In this document: positions 54,354 to 64,000 of the stretch, in pieces
Layout: each line of letters begins with the position of its first letter
Numbering within the stretch: position 1 is the first letter of the stretch
Source: Stictocephala bisonia
Taxonomy: Eukaryota; Arthropoda; Insecta; Hemiptera; Membracidae
Direction of reading: 5' to 3'
Length of the DNA: 64,000 nucleotides
Assembly: GCA_035578905.1 (NCBI GenBank)
Contig: JAQJVL010000676.1
Span: 62,001-126,000, forward strand
The notes under the pieces: generated by a model
The model's database searches: none
Told to the model about the DNA's origin: nothing
The model's input: the letters and a program-made list of their open reading frames with translations, nothing else
Position numbers and translations under genes: made by a program

Positions 54354-54613
54354 TCACAAAGAGAACACAGAAGTTACTTTCTTATGGCCGCACCGAAAGC
54401 CTCAGAGGCAGTTGTGAATAGATTACAACTAATGTATATCTTTATTAATTTGTAGTAATAATCACTACTCTTAACTTTGATAATTTGGCGGGTATAAGGG
54501 AGGGACTGACAAGTAACTGGCTTTGTCATCCCTATGGCGAACTGGAGAACTAATTATTTGATACTCATTCAGCGCACTATTGGATGCGACCTCTGTTTAT
54601 TTCTTCTCTGTGG
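54354..54613 (+). mobile_element. MITE family M copy 6, nearly complete
   Basis: Left end cacaaagagaacacagaagt, inner ggccgcaccgaaagcctcag and agggagggactgacaagtaa, right end gtttatttcttctctgtggc. Length 260 bp. Confidence 0.88.
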
Positions 54614-54753
54614 CTTACGTAAGTTTAGGCTCAGTAGTCAGGGTCCTACGCCCTTTAAACGCCATTCGGCCGCGTAAACGTACCCTAATCTGACTTAACC
54701 TGTCGTATTTAACCAAACCTTTCTTAATTTAAACCATACATACATTTTTTTCA

Positions 54754-54756
<3 letters not shown>

Positions 54757-54823
<67 letters not shown>
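54757..54823. repeat. (TA)n microsatellite, 67 bp
   Basis: Pure TA repeats. Confidence 0.97.
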
Positions 54824-54825
<2 letters not shown>

Positions 54826-56188
54826 CCCTTGATTATTTACACGTACAATATAAATGCCATCTAATAAGAATATTTTTGTGCCTGTAATTTTGTTAGTTAG
54901 TGAGGCCCGCAACCACAGCTGGTTTAAACTGTATACCCCAAAACAGCTGATTACCTGTACTTGAGACACAAAATTTAACATTGGATGGGAAATGTATTTG
55001 TGTATAAAATCAATGATATTACTTAGAAAACAGTTTAACAGTGGTAGTACTTTTCTAGAAAAAAGTCCATATAATCCTATAAAACGCGTATACATTTTTA
55101 TATGACACACTTCTAATATATCTAATTTTTCTGATTTGCGAGTCTGTATGAGAAATATCAGCCACGGTCATATAATTTCTGCGTTTATCTCGATCGCACG
55201 TACTACCTCAACATATAGGGAAATTCCCCCCCCCCCCACCTGCTCAATTATTCCAGCTCGATCAATATCAGCGTATTTTTTATACTTCTTATGTGCATAC
55301 CATAAATTAATTTGGTTGTAGGTTAATCTTTTAATTTTAGAATTCTCGTTTCCGATCAATTTCTTTACGCACTAGCAAATTTTTATTTATTAGTTTAGTT
55401 GACTATTCCTATATTTATTGACCCTCACATAAATTTGAATAAGGGATTTGTTTTTGGGGTAAAAATTAATTTCAATTTGATTCTAGCACTAAACAATTTG
55501 AGATTATTTAATATATTTTCGCTTTTCGCATTACTAATTATTTTATATGTTAGCAGTAGTTTCTTACAGCATCACATCACGGACTACACAGTTTGATTAG
55601 TGGCTACCCTAGTTGATCTATTGTAGCTACCTAAGTTAGTTATTATTTTAAATCCATTTTACTTTAAAGTGTCTAAAGAGTGAATACAAGAAAGTCCCTT
55701 AAATATACATTTTCTTTTTTTTTTAATTAATTCACTATATTCATAATTTTATAATTAAAAGTTATGAATGCTAAAGTGGCCTCTTTCTTTCCTGATTGTT
55801 AATGAACGTAAGATTGGCTTCCTTTTCTTAGTTTACGAACTAAGAGAGGGGGGTCAATGATTGGGTTACACTTATAAATGGTAATATATACCAATTTATT
55901 TGTCTTGTAGTATTATTATGACGTAAATTACGTAAAAGAAAATAGACCAAATATCAGTCAGCCTCTTCAAATAATATGGAAATGGTTCTTTATAAAAGAT
56001 GTGATGGGAAGTTGAATGTAAATTCTATCCTTCATTCATACTTACTAAGGCTATCGCATTAGATCATCTTCATGTCCATGCTATTATTACTTTATGTTGC
56101 AGAAATGTAGTTTCTTTTGTTCTACAGCTGTTCTCAGATTGTAAACGTAGCATAAATTTGAGAGAAGTAACACTTCCCTGGAATATTC
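54824..56188. other. No gene seen
   Basis: AT-rich. It holds a C run at 55227-55237 and a few short frames without family features. Confidence 0.45.
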
Positions 56189-56358
56189 TTTTCACTACAC
56201 TACTATGAGTTTAGCTGTTTTCGTTATGTGTTTACAACCTGCGAAACATCATATTTTCAACAGCTGTCTATTGTTTACTACCGAAAGTAACATTGTTTAC
56301 AACCGAAAATTTTCCACAGTCAACAACACCTGTTTTTATTCCGTAGTGTAGTGAAAAG
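56189..56358. repeat. Inverted repeat with ~15 bp arms
   Basis: cttttcactacactac near 56189 pairs with gtagtgtagtgaaaag near 56343, separated by ~140 bp. Possibly the ends of a small element. Confidence 0.5.
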
Positions 56359-56548
56359 TATCGTTCAAAACTCGAGTGAAAGTGTTTTGTATGTTCTCGA
56401 CCATTTGAAGTGCTCGACAAGTCTCGTACTTCAAACATATGGTCTCGAACATGCAAAACCCCACTTTCCACTCTTGTTATGAAATATACTATTCAATGGC
56501 ATAAACATTTACAATATGATAACGTACATCATATCGTACGTACAAGGC

Positions 56549-56550
<2 letters not shown>

Positions 56551-56589
<39 letters not shown>
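56551..56589. repeat. Poly-T tract, 39 bp
   Basis: A pure run of T. No retroposed body recognised to its left on the reverse strand. Confidence 0.92.
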
Positions 56590-57999
56590 CAAGTACATTA
56601 GTTATAATTACCACTAGTATGTTGATAGCCTACAATTAAGGAAGCCATTCCCTCCTTGAAAACGCCAAAAATGTAGATTTCTATTTCAAAGATTCCGTCC
56701 GAATAATAATCATATAGTAAAATTTTAACTGTCCGTTACCGTAAGTTTGTTTTTGTAAAAAATTGAGTATTTTCATACACTACACTACTTGTTTCGCAGT
56801 TAAACTTGTGAAACTTTAAATGTCATTCTTGTTGATTTTTACATTTAATAAATTATTCCAAAGAATTGGCACAAACGTTATCCCACATTAAACACTAAAA
56901 AATAAAAACTTTGAAAATTACCAGTTTGATTCCCAAATACGTTATTTTGTCATAACTCTAAAAATAGTAAAGTTAGACATGCGGTTTTTACTAAAATTAT
57001 TAAAATTGTAATTCACATCTTTCCTGAAAATTTAATCTAAATCGTTAGTGTTTTTTAGAAACTTAGTTTGAGAAAATTCTATTTTTGTATGTTTTTGCTC
57101 ATAAAAATAAAACAAAAAATAATAAAATTTCAAAAAAGTAAAATGATTGTCTGGAGATATTGGTTAAATACTCCTACATACCAAATGTGATAAAAATTGG
57201 TCCATCAGTTTAGTCTCCAGCGAGCTGTACACACGCGCGCACACACACATACGGACAGACACAACAATTATTTTCGAAATAAGCACTTTTTTGTGTTCAG
57301 GTCCCTAAAATGGATTTTTAGACCAACTTGTAGAACAATTTTTGTTGGACGATCACAATACTTCCTCTATGCTAACGCATATGGGAGAAAGTAAACAATT
57401 ATAATATCAACTTATGGTACACTAGAATGTGATAAAAAATTAATGCTATAACTTATCGTAATTATAAACACGAACAGTACAGTTGAAATAGAACAGCGTG
57501 TTTTAGCCAGCTGACAGTAAGGCTGTATGTATTATAAGGCTATCGATTTCCCATTGATGGCTCGGCAGTTTGGGGAACGGTCGATTTAAAAGGATAAAAC
57601 AACATTAACTCTGGTTTACTTCGAAAAATTAGTTTAAATAGTCGACGCAGACACAATTTTTTTTATTTACGCTTGCAAGTAAAATGTTTATTTTACATAT
57701 AAATACATAACAATTTTCAATAACTGAGTTCAGGAAATCTTGAGCGTCCCGAAACACCTTTTGTGGTAGGAGATCGTATTTGTTATAAAATACCTAAACA
57801 ATCCCGGGTTTTCGGGACGATTTGACATCCCTACTATGGGGTCGTTTGTATTGCACTAAGAACAGTGTAAGTAGGAGGGTAACTTAAAAATATTTATAAT
57901 GTCTCAAAGAACTTGCAAAATAAATAAATGTAGTAGTAAAAAATAAATGAATTATACATTGTCTTCAATGTAGTTTAAATAAATTAGAATGTCTTCAAA
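56590..57999. other. No gene seen
   Basis: AT-rich with an (AC)n patch at 57228-57250. No coding pattern. Confidence 0.45.
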
Positions 58000-58217
58000 C
58001 TAAATGATTCCCTTAACATTTCCAAACGTGATATCCAACGTCAACCATATGACAATGTTAGTATATCCTTCTCTGACGTGGCCGACTACGCATTGATGTA
58101 ATCCAAGTACTTGGAGGCGACGTATTTGTGCTTGCTTTGCGTTGCCTTTACCTCCACAGGCACTCAACGTTCCCAATGTCATGGGCGTACTGCCCAAGAT
58201 CACGATGTGCGGATTGA
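58000..58217. other. Coding-like island, strand unresolved
   Basis: GC-richer than its surroundings, with open frames on both strands. On the plus strand a good acceptor (tttacctccacag, ending 58159) opens a 58 bp stretch reading ALNVPNVMGVLPKITMCGL up to a GTGAGT donor at 58218. On the minus strand a 67-codon frame covers the whole island. No family recognised. Confidence 0.25.
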
Positions 58218-58568
58218 GTGAGTTTCTGGATTTGTTTTAACTTATATAAGACATTAAAACAGATTAAAATCATGTGGTTTGAACTCTTAGCTAATGTCTA
58301 GATCATCCCTTTTCTGAAATTACTGGGAGATCGCACAAGTGACAGTCCCATTACAGCAAATAATTAGTGATGTAATTGTGGAGCTGAAATTCAAACTACG
58401 GATCACATAGTTAATGATTATCCATCCATAATTGAACGGATCTTAGCTGGTTTTTATTCAATCGGAGAAGCACGAGTTGAATGGTTGGGAAACTTACTTG
58501 GACTTAGCTTTATGACAGAGAGTCAACACTAAGGCACAAGTACTTCGTACTGTTAATATATAGTGTTG

Positions 58569-58820
58569 CCACAGAGAAGAAAAAAAATAGAGGTCGAATC
58601 CAACAGTGCATTGAATGGGTTATAAACTTGAGGTGTCGAGTAGTTAGTTCTCCAGTTCGCCGTGCGGATGGCAGAGCCAGTGCCGTTGTTAGTCTCTCCC
58701 TGTATTCCACTCCAAATCCTAAAAAATAAACGTAGGAATTAAATGGCGTATTTTAGTTGTTGTAATAGTGTCTAACTGCAAACGAAGCATTCGATGTTCG
58801 CGGCCACAAGAAAGCGACAA
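58569..58820 (-). mobile_element. MITE family M copy 7
   Basis: Left end ccacagagaagaaaaaaaat, core gttagtctctccctgtattc and ggccacaagaaagcgac at the right. The right terminal repeat is lost. Confidence 0.82.
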
Positions 58821-58845
58821 CTTCACAACTTCACTAGTCATTTTA

Positions 58846-58976
58846 TATGGGCCTTTTCAGGCCTGTGCTTGCACAACAATCAACGAGTGGAGTGCCATCC
58901 GTCAGGATCGGGGATTCGAATTAGGACCTTGCACTCCGCAGTCCGTAACCTTAGCCGCCAAGCCATAACGTCAGAA
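58846..58976 (-). mobile_element. tRNA-derived SINE (family A)
   Basis: Has aggcctgtgcttgcacaaca, atcaacgagtggagtgccat, the B-box region gggattcgaattaggacctt and the A-box half agccgccaagcca in reverse. It lies just beside MITE copy 7. Confidence 0.8.
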
Positions 58977-59865
58977 ACATCTCTTTCTTTATAATATGTG
59001 TTTTTCCATTTTTCTTTTTTATTTTGAAATCTGGGAAATAATGCTATACGGTATTTGCTCTGGCTGTTGGACAATTGATAAAGCTGTTTGAAATGGGTCA
59101 GTTCCAACTAGCAAAGAAACTGAAAATGTTGTGGATTTCTTCCCCTCACTCATACGAAAACACTCAATGCTGCTCCTATCTAGATCTCACATAACTCTCA
59201 GAGCTAATCACTTGAGGATCCTCTCAATACTACGTTTAGTCAATGACATAGTCTGAAACTGTCAAAATATTGAAATTACAATTCATTACCATGTAGTCTA
59301 TGCTCCATAAAAAAACTCCTACGTCATGTGCACGGTTGCCGTTTACACGCCGTTGCTGTGCCTCCGGATGCCTTATACCCATAACCCGTCCACTCAGCAA
59401 ACATTCCGGCAAAATGACACATTCTTATCTGACCTTGGCAACAAACTACTTCACCTTGCTAACATCGCGCACAGTTGTTCCGCCGACAAACACCGTCCAA
59501 GACCAGAACACTTAGCACAGGTGTGTAAACGGACCTGAGCAAATGTTGTTTTACACCAAGCCGCCTCGACCTTGTGCCTTACTGAACTTCACCAATAAAC
59601 CAATTGTGCACCAAGGTGGAGGAAGTCTTGCCAATATACCGTTGCCGAATTCTCCCGGAAACCGGTAGAACTACCCGGTCAATAACGGGCGGATGATTAA
59701 AAAACACATAGGTCCCTTCGACATGTTTAGTTGCGTCTACATTATATCTTGGGATACAACTAACAATGTGAGTTCTACAATAGAAAACTTAATTTCTACA
59801 GTTCGCAGCATGCGCTGATGCACGCATACATATAACATATATATATATAATTAATGAGCTATAAA
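58977..59865. other. No gene seen
   Basis: 59300-59640 is GC-richer with short open frames, but no family was recognised. Confidence 0.35.
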
Positions 59866-60113
59866 ATAGAGAAGAAAACACAGAAGTCACGTACAACAGA
59901 GCGTTGAATGTGTGCCGAGAAGTTATCTCTCCAATTTTGACAGTTTTACCTAAGGATGGTAGAGCCAGTACCTCCCCTTTATTCCCCTAAATCATCAAGG
60001 ATAAACGAAGTAATTTTACTACATATGTTGATTGGTTGTAATCTATTTACAACTGCCACTGAGGCTTTCGTTGCGGCCATAAGAAAGCGACCTGTTTCTT
60101 TTTTCTCCGTGGC
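59866..60113 (-). mobile_element. MITE family M copy 8
   Basis: Left end aatagagaagaaaacacaga, core cccctttattcccctaaatc, right end gcgacctgtttcttttttct then ccgtggc. Both terminal repeats are visible. Confidence 0.87.
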
Positions 60114-61504
60114 TATATCGATCGATATTAGGCTACAATCACAATCGGAAATGAGAACTGGAGTCGGGTCCTTTTTTATAATTGTAAATAGAGAAACCTA
60201 ACTCTACCAAGTGTGTGTGCTATGAATGCATGAACGTAATATATGTATACCAACAAATGAAAAACATGAACATGGTGGGAAAAAATATGGAAACTCTTTC
60301 ACAACAACGTCATTTTTCCATAGTTTGATAATTTAATATTTATTGTTTTTTTATTATTTTGTTCCATAAAGTATATTTTTTATCAGAATAATTTACTTGA
60401 AACCGTTAAATAGCGGAGAAATAATTTGATCAAACTAGTTTCTTTGAAATTCAAATGACCACTACTCTGGAAAGGATAAACCGTTCGAAGTCCAGTTTGC
60501 GGCAATTAATTTCTCTTAAATAGACCTTTCATTTGATACTAAACTCGACCTAGGCTTACATTGAAGATTTTCGCTCAACTCCTCGTGGGCCGTACCCCTG
60601 AAAAGATTAAATGGCGTCAAAAAGTATGTTCTTTGTAACCATGATCATGTTCAAGATTTCACCTTTACATGTGAAGTCATACAAAAGTTGTGAAAACGTT
60701 TTCATATTTTTTGCACCCTGTATAGTAAGCTTACTCAAGTACGAGTATATGATCAGTTGTCTGTCTGGGGGTCTACGCCCTCGATCCGCAGCCCAGCTGC
60801 GTACCCCTATTATTTCCACATAACCTAGCCCTCACACCTTACATAACCAAATCTAACCTACTCTATAAGCAGTTTACTTTTCCCTCCAAAGATATCATAT
60901 ACTGTATTGCATGGAAAATAGTTTAAGAGTAGTGGATATTTTCCATAAAAAAAGATAACTATTTAATGTAAATAATATATATTGTCTAGCCTTTTTGGAC
61001 GACTGATAACACTTAATCTTAACATCAGTTTAACTATTGTAATTAACTTTTATATAATTTATCAGTCCCATAAAACAGATCTAAGCAAAGATTTTACTCA
61101 CAAATATTTTACCACGTATATTTTAAACAAGTTTTAGCACTAAACTGCAGTGGGTGAATTTGTATGAATACTTTCGAAAGACTTCGATCTAATATCGTTT
61201 AAATAAGATAATTAAAATCTACATCCGGTTTTGAAACAATATCTGAACAAATCTACATTCGTCAACCAACTGCTCTAACAATGGCTGACGTTAACATGGC
61301 AATGCAACAAGCTGCAATGCCTCAATGACCCGATAGACTGCAGTTCCCTTATCATATCGTTTGAAGTGGACAAAGTTTTATGAAATCATGAGCTACACAA
61401 AAAATTATATCAAAAAGTCGTGTTGAAATAATATTTATAAATATAAAAATAAATTGAATCTATATGAATATAGATAGAGTTTTATGAGTACATTTCGTAG
61501 ATTA
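60114..61504. other. No gene; unclassified repeat ends
   Basis: tttgcaccctgtatag at 60711 resembles a common arthropod transposon end. 60765-60850 (ggtctacgccctcgatccgc, then cataacctagccctcac) resembles 25270 and 54640. The rest is AT-rich. Confidence 0.4.
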
Positions 61505-61641
61505 GCCACAGAAAAAAAAGAAACAGAGGGAGCTTTCTTATGGCCGCAGCGAACGCCTCAGTGGCATATATAACAAAAACATATTATTACATATGTAGTT
61601 TTAATTAATACGTTTGTTCTTGTGGATTTGGGGGAATAAGG
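61505..61641 (+). mobile_element. MITE family M copy 9, left half
   Basis: Left end gccacagaaaaaaaagaaac through atggccgcagcgaacgcctc to tttgggggaataaggga, where a LINE interrupts it. The right half resumes at about 63317. Confidence 0.85.
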
Positions 61642-63316
61642 GAAATTAAATAGTGAAATGAAATAGTTTTATTGCTTTTTGACAATATGTACATATCGTA
61701 TAGCAAAAGTCATATTATAATAAAAATGATCCTACAAACTAATGATACATTAAGTGATGTGATAAAATAACTATAGTAACAATTCCAGCAAAGCTTAGTG
61801 GGGGAGTTCATTCGTTCACAGATTAACGCATTCATTCACTACAAACACTCTTCTACAGCACTAACATTCATACAAGGATCTCTCCCGAGCCGTCCGCAAA
61901 TTAGGAGTCAGCTATAAATTCACCCACAGAATAACAAGCGAGAGCCACTAAGTAGCCTTTTAATCGAGACTTGAATTTGTTGAAATTTTGTTCCCTTTTT
62001 ATATAATCTGGGAGAATGTTTAAAATTTTGACGCCTGCTACAGACGGTTTGCGTTCCAGGGCCGATGTACGGTGCCGAGCCACTCTAAAACTGTGACTAC
62101 TTCTTGTTTCGTGTTGATGGATGTCGCTACCTCGTGTTAAATTACATTTGAATCTACAATAGAGTGCAGTCTCCAAAATGTAAATGCAAGGCAGCGTTAG
62201 CAAACCTAATTCCCTGAAGGACTGTTTGCATGACTCTCTAACTTTTAATTTGGAAATTATTCGTATTGCTCTATTTTGTAGCCGAAAGACTCTTTGAAGT
62301 TTGTCTAAGGAACAGCTACCCCACAGTCTTACTCCGTAGGTAAGGTGAGGGTAATTGAGACCAAAATAGGCCATTAACTGTACCTTAACTGTGCAAAATT
62401 TTGAAATGTTTCTCAAAGCAAAAATACCAGAGGCAATTTTTGCACAAACGCTGTCAATGTGGCAGCTCCAGGTCAACGCCCTATCTAGGTGAATTCCCAG
62501 GAACTTGACAGTGTTTGTTTCATCAAGAAGAATGCCATCAACCATTATCAGTGGCTTTAAGCAAGACTCTTGATCTCTTAAAGAAAAATGAATGTATTTT
62601 GTTTTTGAATGGTTTGTAGATAAATATTCCATTTCAAATTGCTGAACACAGGCATTAATATTAGTGAACGCTTCAATTTCAAGTGCAGGAATGGACTCAG
62701 CTTTGAAGCAGAGTGTTGTATCGTCCGCATATTGAACGATATTTCCACTCAAGACAGAAGACCCTACCTCGTTAACGTAAACCAGGAAGAGAACCGGGCC
62801 TAGAATAGACCCCTGTGGAACTCCACAATGAACTTTTTTACTATTAGAAAATGAATCACCAATTTGAACACATTGACTTCTGTCGTCCAAGTATGATTTG
62901 AGCCACGAGTAAGGAGGGCCACGAATGCCATATCTTTCAAGTTTTGCCAATAGAAGGTTGTGATTGACACAATCAAAGGCCTTGGACAAGTCTAAAAAAA
63001 CACCAACAGTTTTTTGTCTGTTTTCTAATCCGTCCAACACCAAATCGACCAGTCTGGTGACAGCGTCAATGGTTGACTTTCCATGTCTAAAACCAAATTG
63101 GTCCTCACTCAGAATCTTCTCTTTATCAAGAAAATCAAGCAGCCTGGAAAGAAATACTTTTTCAAAGATTTTGCTTGGAGCTGGTAAAATTGAAATAGGG
63201 CGGTAGTTGTTCAAGACCGTTGGGTCTTCCTTTTTAAACACCGGAACTACCTTTGCATTTTTTAATTTGGAAGGAAACAACCCCGTTTCGAACGAAGAGT
63301 TTATTATTTTCGTCAA
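61642..63316 (-). mobile_element. 5'-truncated Jockey/CR1-like LINE inserted in a MITE
   Basis: The element occupies the gap in MITE copy 9. Its 3' end (minus strand) is caataaaactatttcatttc at about 61665, and its 5' end is cut inside the reverse transcriptase at about 63316. A short aaggg is present on both sides, a possible target-site duplication. The RT frame has no stop, so the insertion is young. Confidence 0.88.
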
Positions 63317-63352
63317 GGGGGGACTGACAAGGTGCTGACCCTGCCAATACAT
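61901..63352 (-). CDS. LINE reverse transcriptase, open but 5'-truncated
   Basis: A 483-codon open frame. The first ~11 codons come from the surrounding MITE; LINE homology starts at PLTKIINSSF (residue 12). It carries YRPISILPAPSKIFEK (50-65), QFGFRHGKSTIDAV (85-98), motif A FLDLSKAFDCVNH (119-131), motif B CGVPQGSILGPVLF (176-189), motif C QYADDT with both catalytic aspartates (207-212), and TVKFLGIHLD further on. The C-terminus has LQNRAIRIISKLKVRESC. No stop or frameshift was seen. The endonuclease and the start of the RT are lost, so it cannot move on its own. Confidence 0.93.
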   Translation of the reverse strand: MYWQGQHLVSPPLTKIINSSFETGLFPSKLKNAKVVPVFKKEDPTVLNNYRPISILPAPSKIFEKVFLSRLLDFLDKEKILSEDQFGFRHGKSTIDAVTRLVDLVLDGLENRQKTVGVFLDLSKAFDCVNHNLLLAKLERYGIRGPPYSWLKSYLDDRSQCVQIGDSFSNSKKVHCGVPQGSILGPVLFLVYVNEVGSSVLSGNIVQYADDTTLCFKAESIPALEIEAFTNINACVQQFEMEYLSTNHSKTKYIHFSLRDQESCLKPLIMVDGILLDETNTVKFLGIHLDRALTWSCHIDSVCAKIASGIFALRNISKFCTVKVQLMAYFGLNYPHLTYGVRLWGSCSLDKLQRVFRLQNRAIRIISKLKVRESCKQSFRELGLLTLPCIYILETALYCRFKCNLTRGSDIHQHETRSSHSFRVARHRTSALERKPSVAGVKILNILPDYIKREQNFNKFKSRLKGYLVALACYSVGEFIADS

Positions 63353-63444
63353 GTCTAACTTGAGAAATAACTACTCGATACACTAACTCAACTTACATTC
63401 AGTGCATTATTGAATGCGACCTCTATTTCTTTCTTCTCTATGGA
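63317..63444 (+). mobile_element. MITE family M copy 9, right half
   Basis: Resumes with ggggactgacaaggtgctga, then attgaatgcgacctctattt and ctttcttctctatgg at the right terminal repeat. Confidence 0.85.
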
Positions 63445-64000
63445 ATAACGTAAGTTTTATACTTCGAACACCGGAGAATATAAAACGAGCCTTATTATAT
63501 AGTCCTATATCTGTAGGGAACGCTCGTGTTTCAAAAGGAAATCATTTTAAATTTTCAAATAAATTGTTTTTGTGGTGCTATTAAATGTTTGAAAATGCCT
63601 TCAGACTTTTTCGAATTTAAAAAAAAGCCGAAATATAACATAAAAAAAACTATGTGATGTGTAGCTATTTATCATAAATCAGTAATAAACACCATCACAA
63701 AACATACATACCGTAAAAAATTAATTGTTTTATTGTTGTTTCATAAATTTGTGAGGAGGCTACAGGCTCGTTTGAATGTTTTGAATCAACCGTAATGCTT
63801 ACAAGAGCAGAAAATTAAAACTGTTCTTTTTTCGTGTTTATCCTGTAGCAAAAAGATTCTTTTTTTATCTTACTCAGATGAAGAAAGTAATATTTTGCCT
63901 ATTGTTAAGAATAAAAATAGATTTTCATATCGTTGGTGCCTCGTGATTAATTTTCGCCCTTGAAGCTAAAAATGAAAGTTCTTTGTGTTACGGGCCAAAA
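63445..64000. other. No gene seen
   Basis: AT-rich to the end of the window. Confidence 0.45.

Overview
This is a 64 kb stretch of AT-rich animal nuclear DNA with introns and a heavy load of transposable elements. The one host gene I recognise and its repeat families point to an arthropod, most likely an insect. A hemipteran is my guess, not something the sequence proves. I see no bacterial operons, rRNA genes, free tRNA genes or CRISPR arrays.

The host gene is on the minus strand. It encodes a very-long-chain 3-oxoacyl-CoA reductase (HSD17B12/KAR, Drosophila spidey family). Five exons that join in frame were found at 23057-23011, 20784-20709, 14629-14292, 8576-8361 and 5713-5594. Together they give about 265 residues from just before the TGATDGLG cofactor motif to the stop. 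The first coding exon (about 45-50 residues, membrane anchor) was not found. Introns of 2.2-6.1 kb are filled with mobile elements.

Layout. 0-5.2 kb: decayed Jockey/CR1-like LINEs in both orientations and a fold-back repeat. 5.2-23.1 kb: the reductase gene, with introns holding two short Helitrons, a 4.2 kb Helitron with remnants of an OTU protease, HUH Rep and PIF1 helicase, an RTE-like LINE with a 13 bp target-site duplication, SINE-like repeats, a 140 bp palindrome and a small minisatellite. 23-30 kb: repeats without a clear gene. 30.4-38.7 kb: a satellite complex. It has a 36 bp G-quadruplex-forming array (30.4-31.6 kb), two blocks of a related 68 bp dimeric unit (33.4-34.6 and 36.1-36.9 kb), and a strange 1.4 kb segment (34.6-36.1 kb) that reads as a mosaic of the 68 bp satellite and the unique sequence at 36.9-38.7 kb. 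38.7-64 kb: scattered MITEs, tRNA-derived SINEs, LINE tails and one uninterrupted but 5'-truncated LINE reverse transcriptase (61.9-63.3 kb) sitting inside a MITE.

A MITE family of about 250 bp with ~28 bp terminal inverted repeats (nine copies), a tRNA-derived SINE (four copies, all minus) and a ~415 bp SINE-like repeat (six copies) make up much of the accessory DNA. The most unusual items are the satellite/flank mosaic, which may be an assembly artefact or gene conversion, and the dense G-quadruplex arrays, one of which lies in an intron of the reductase gene.
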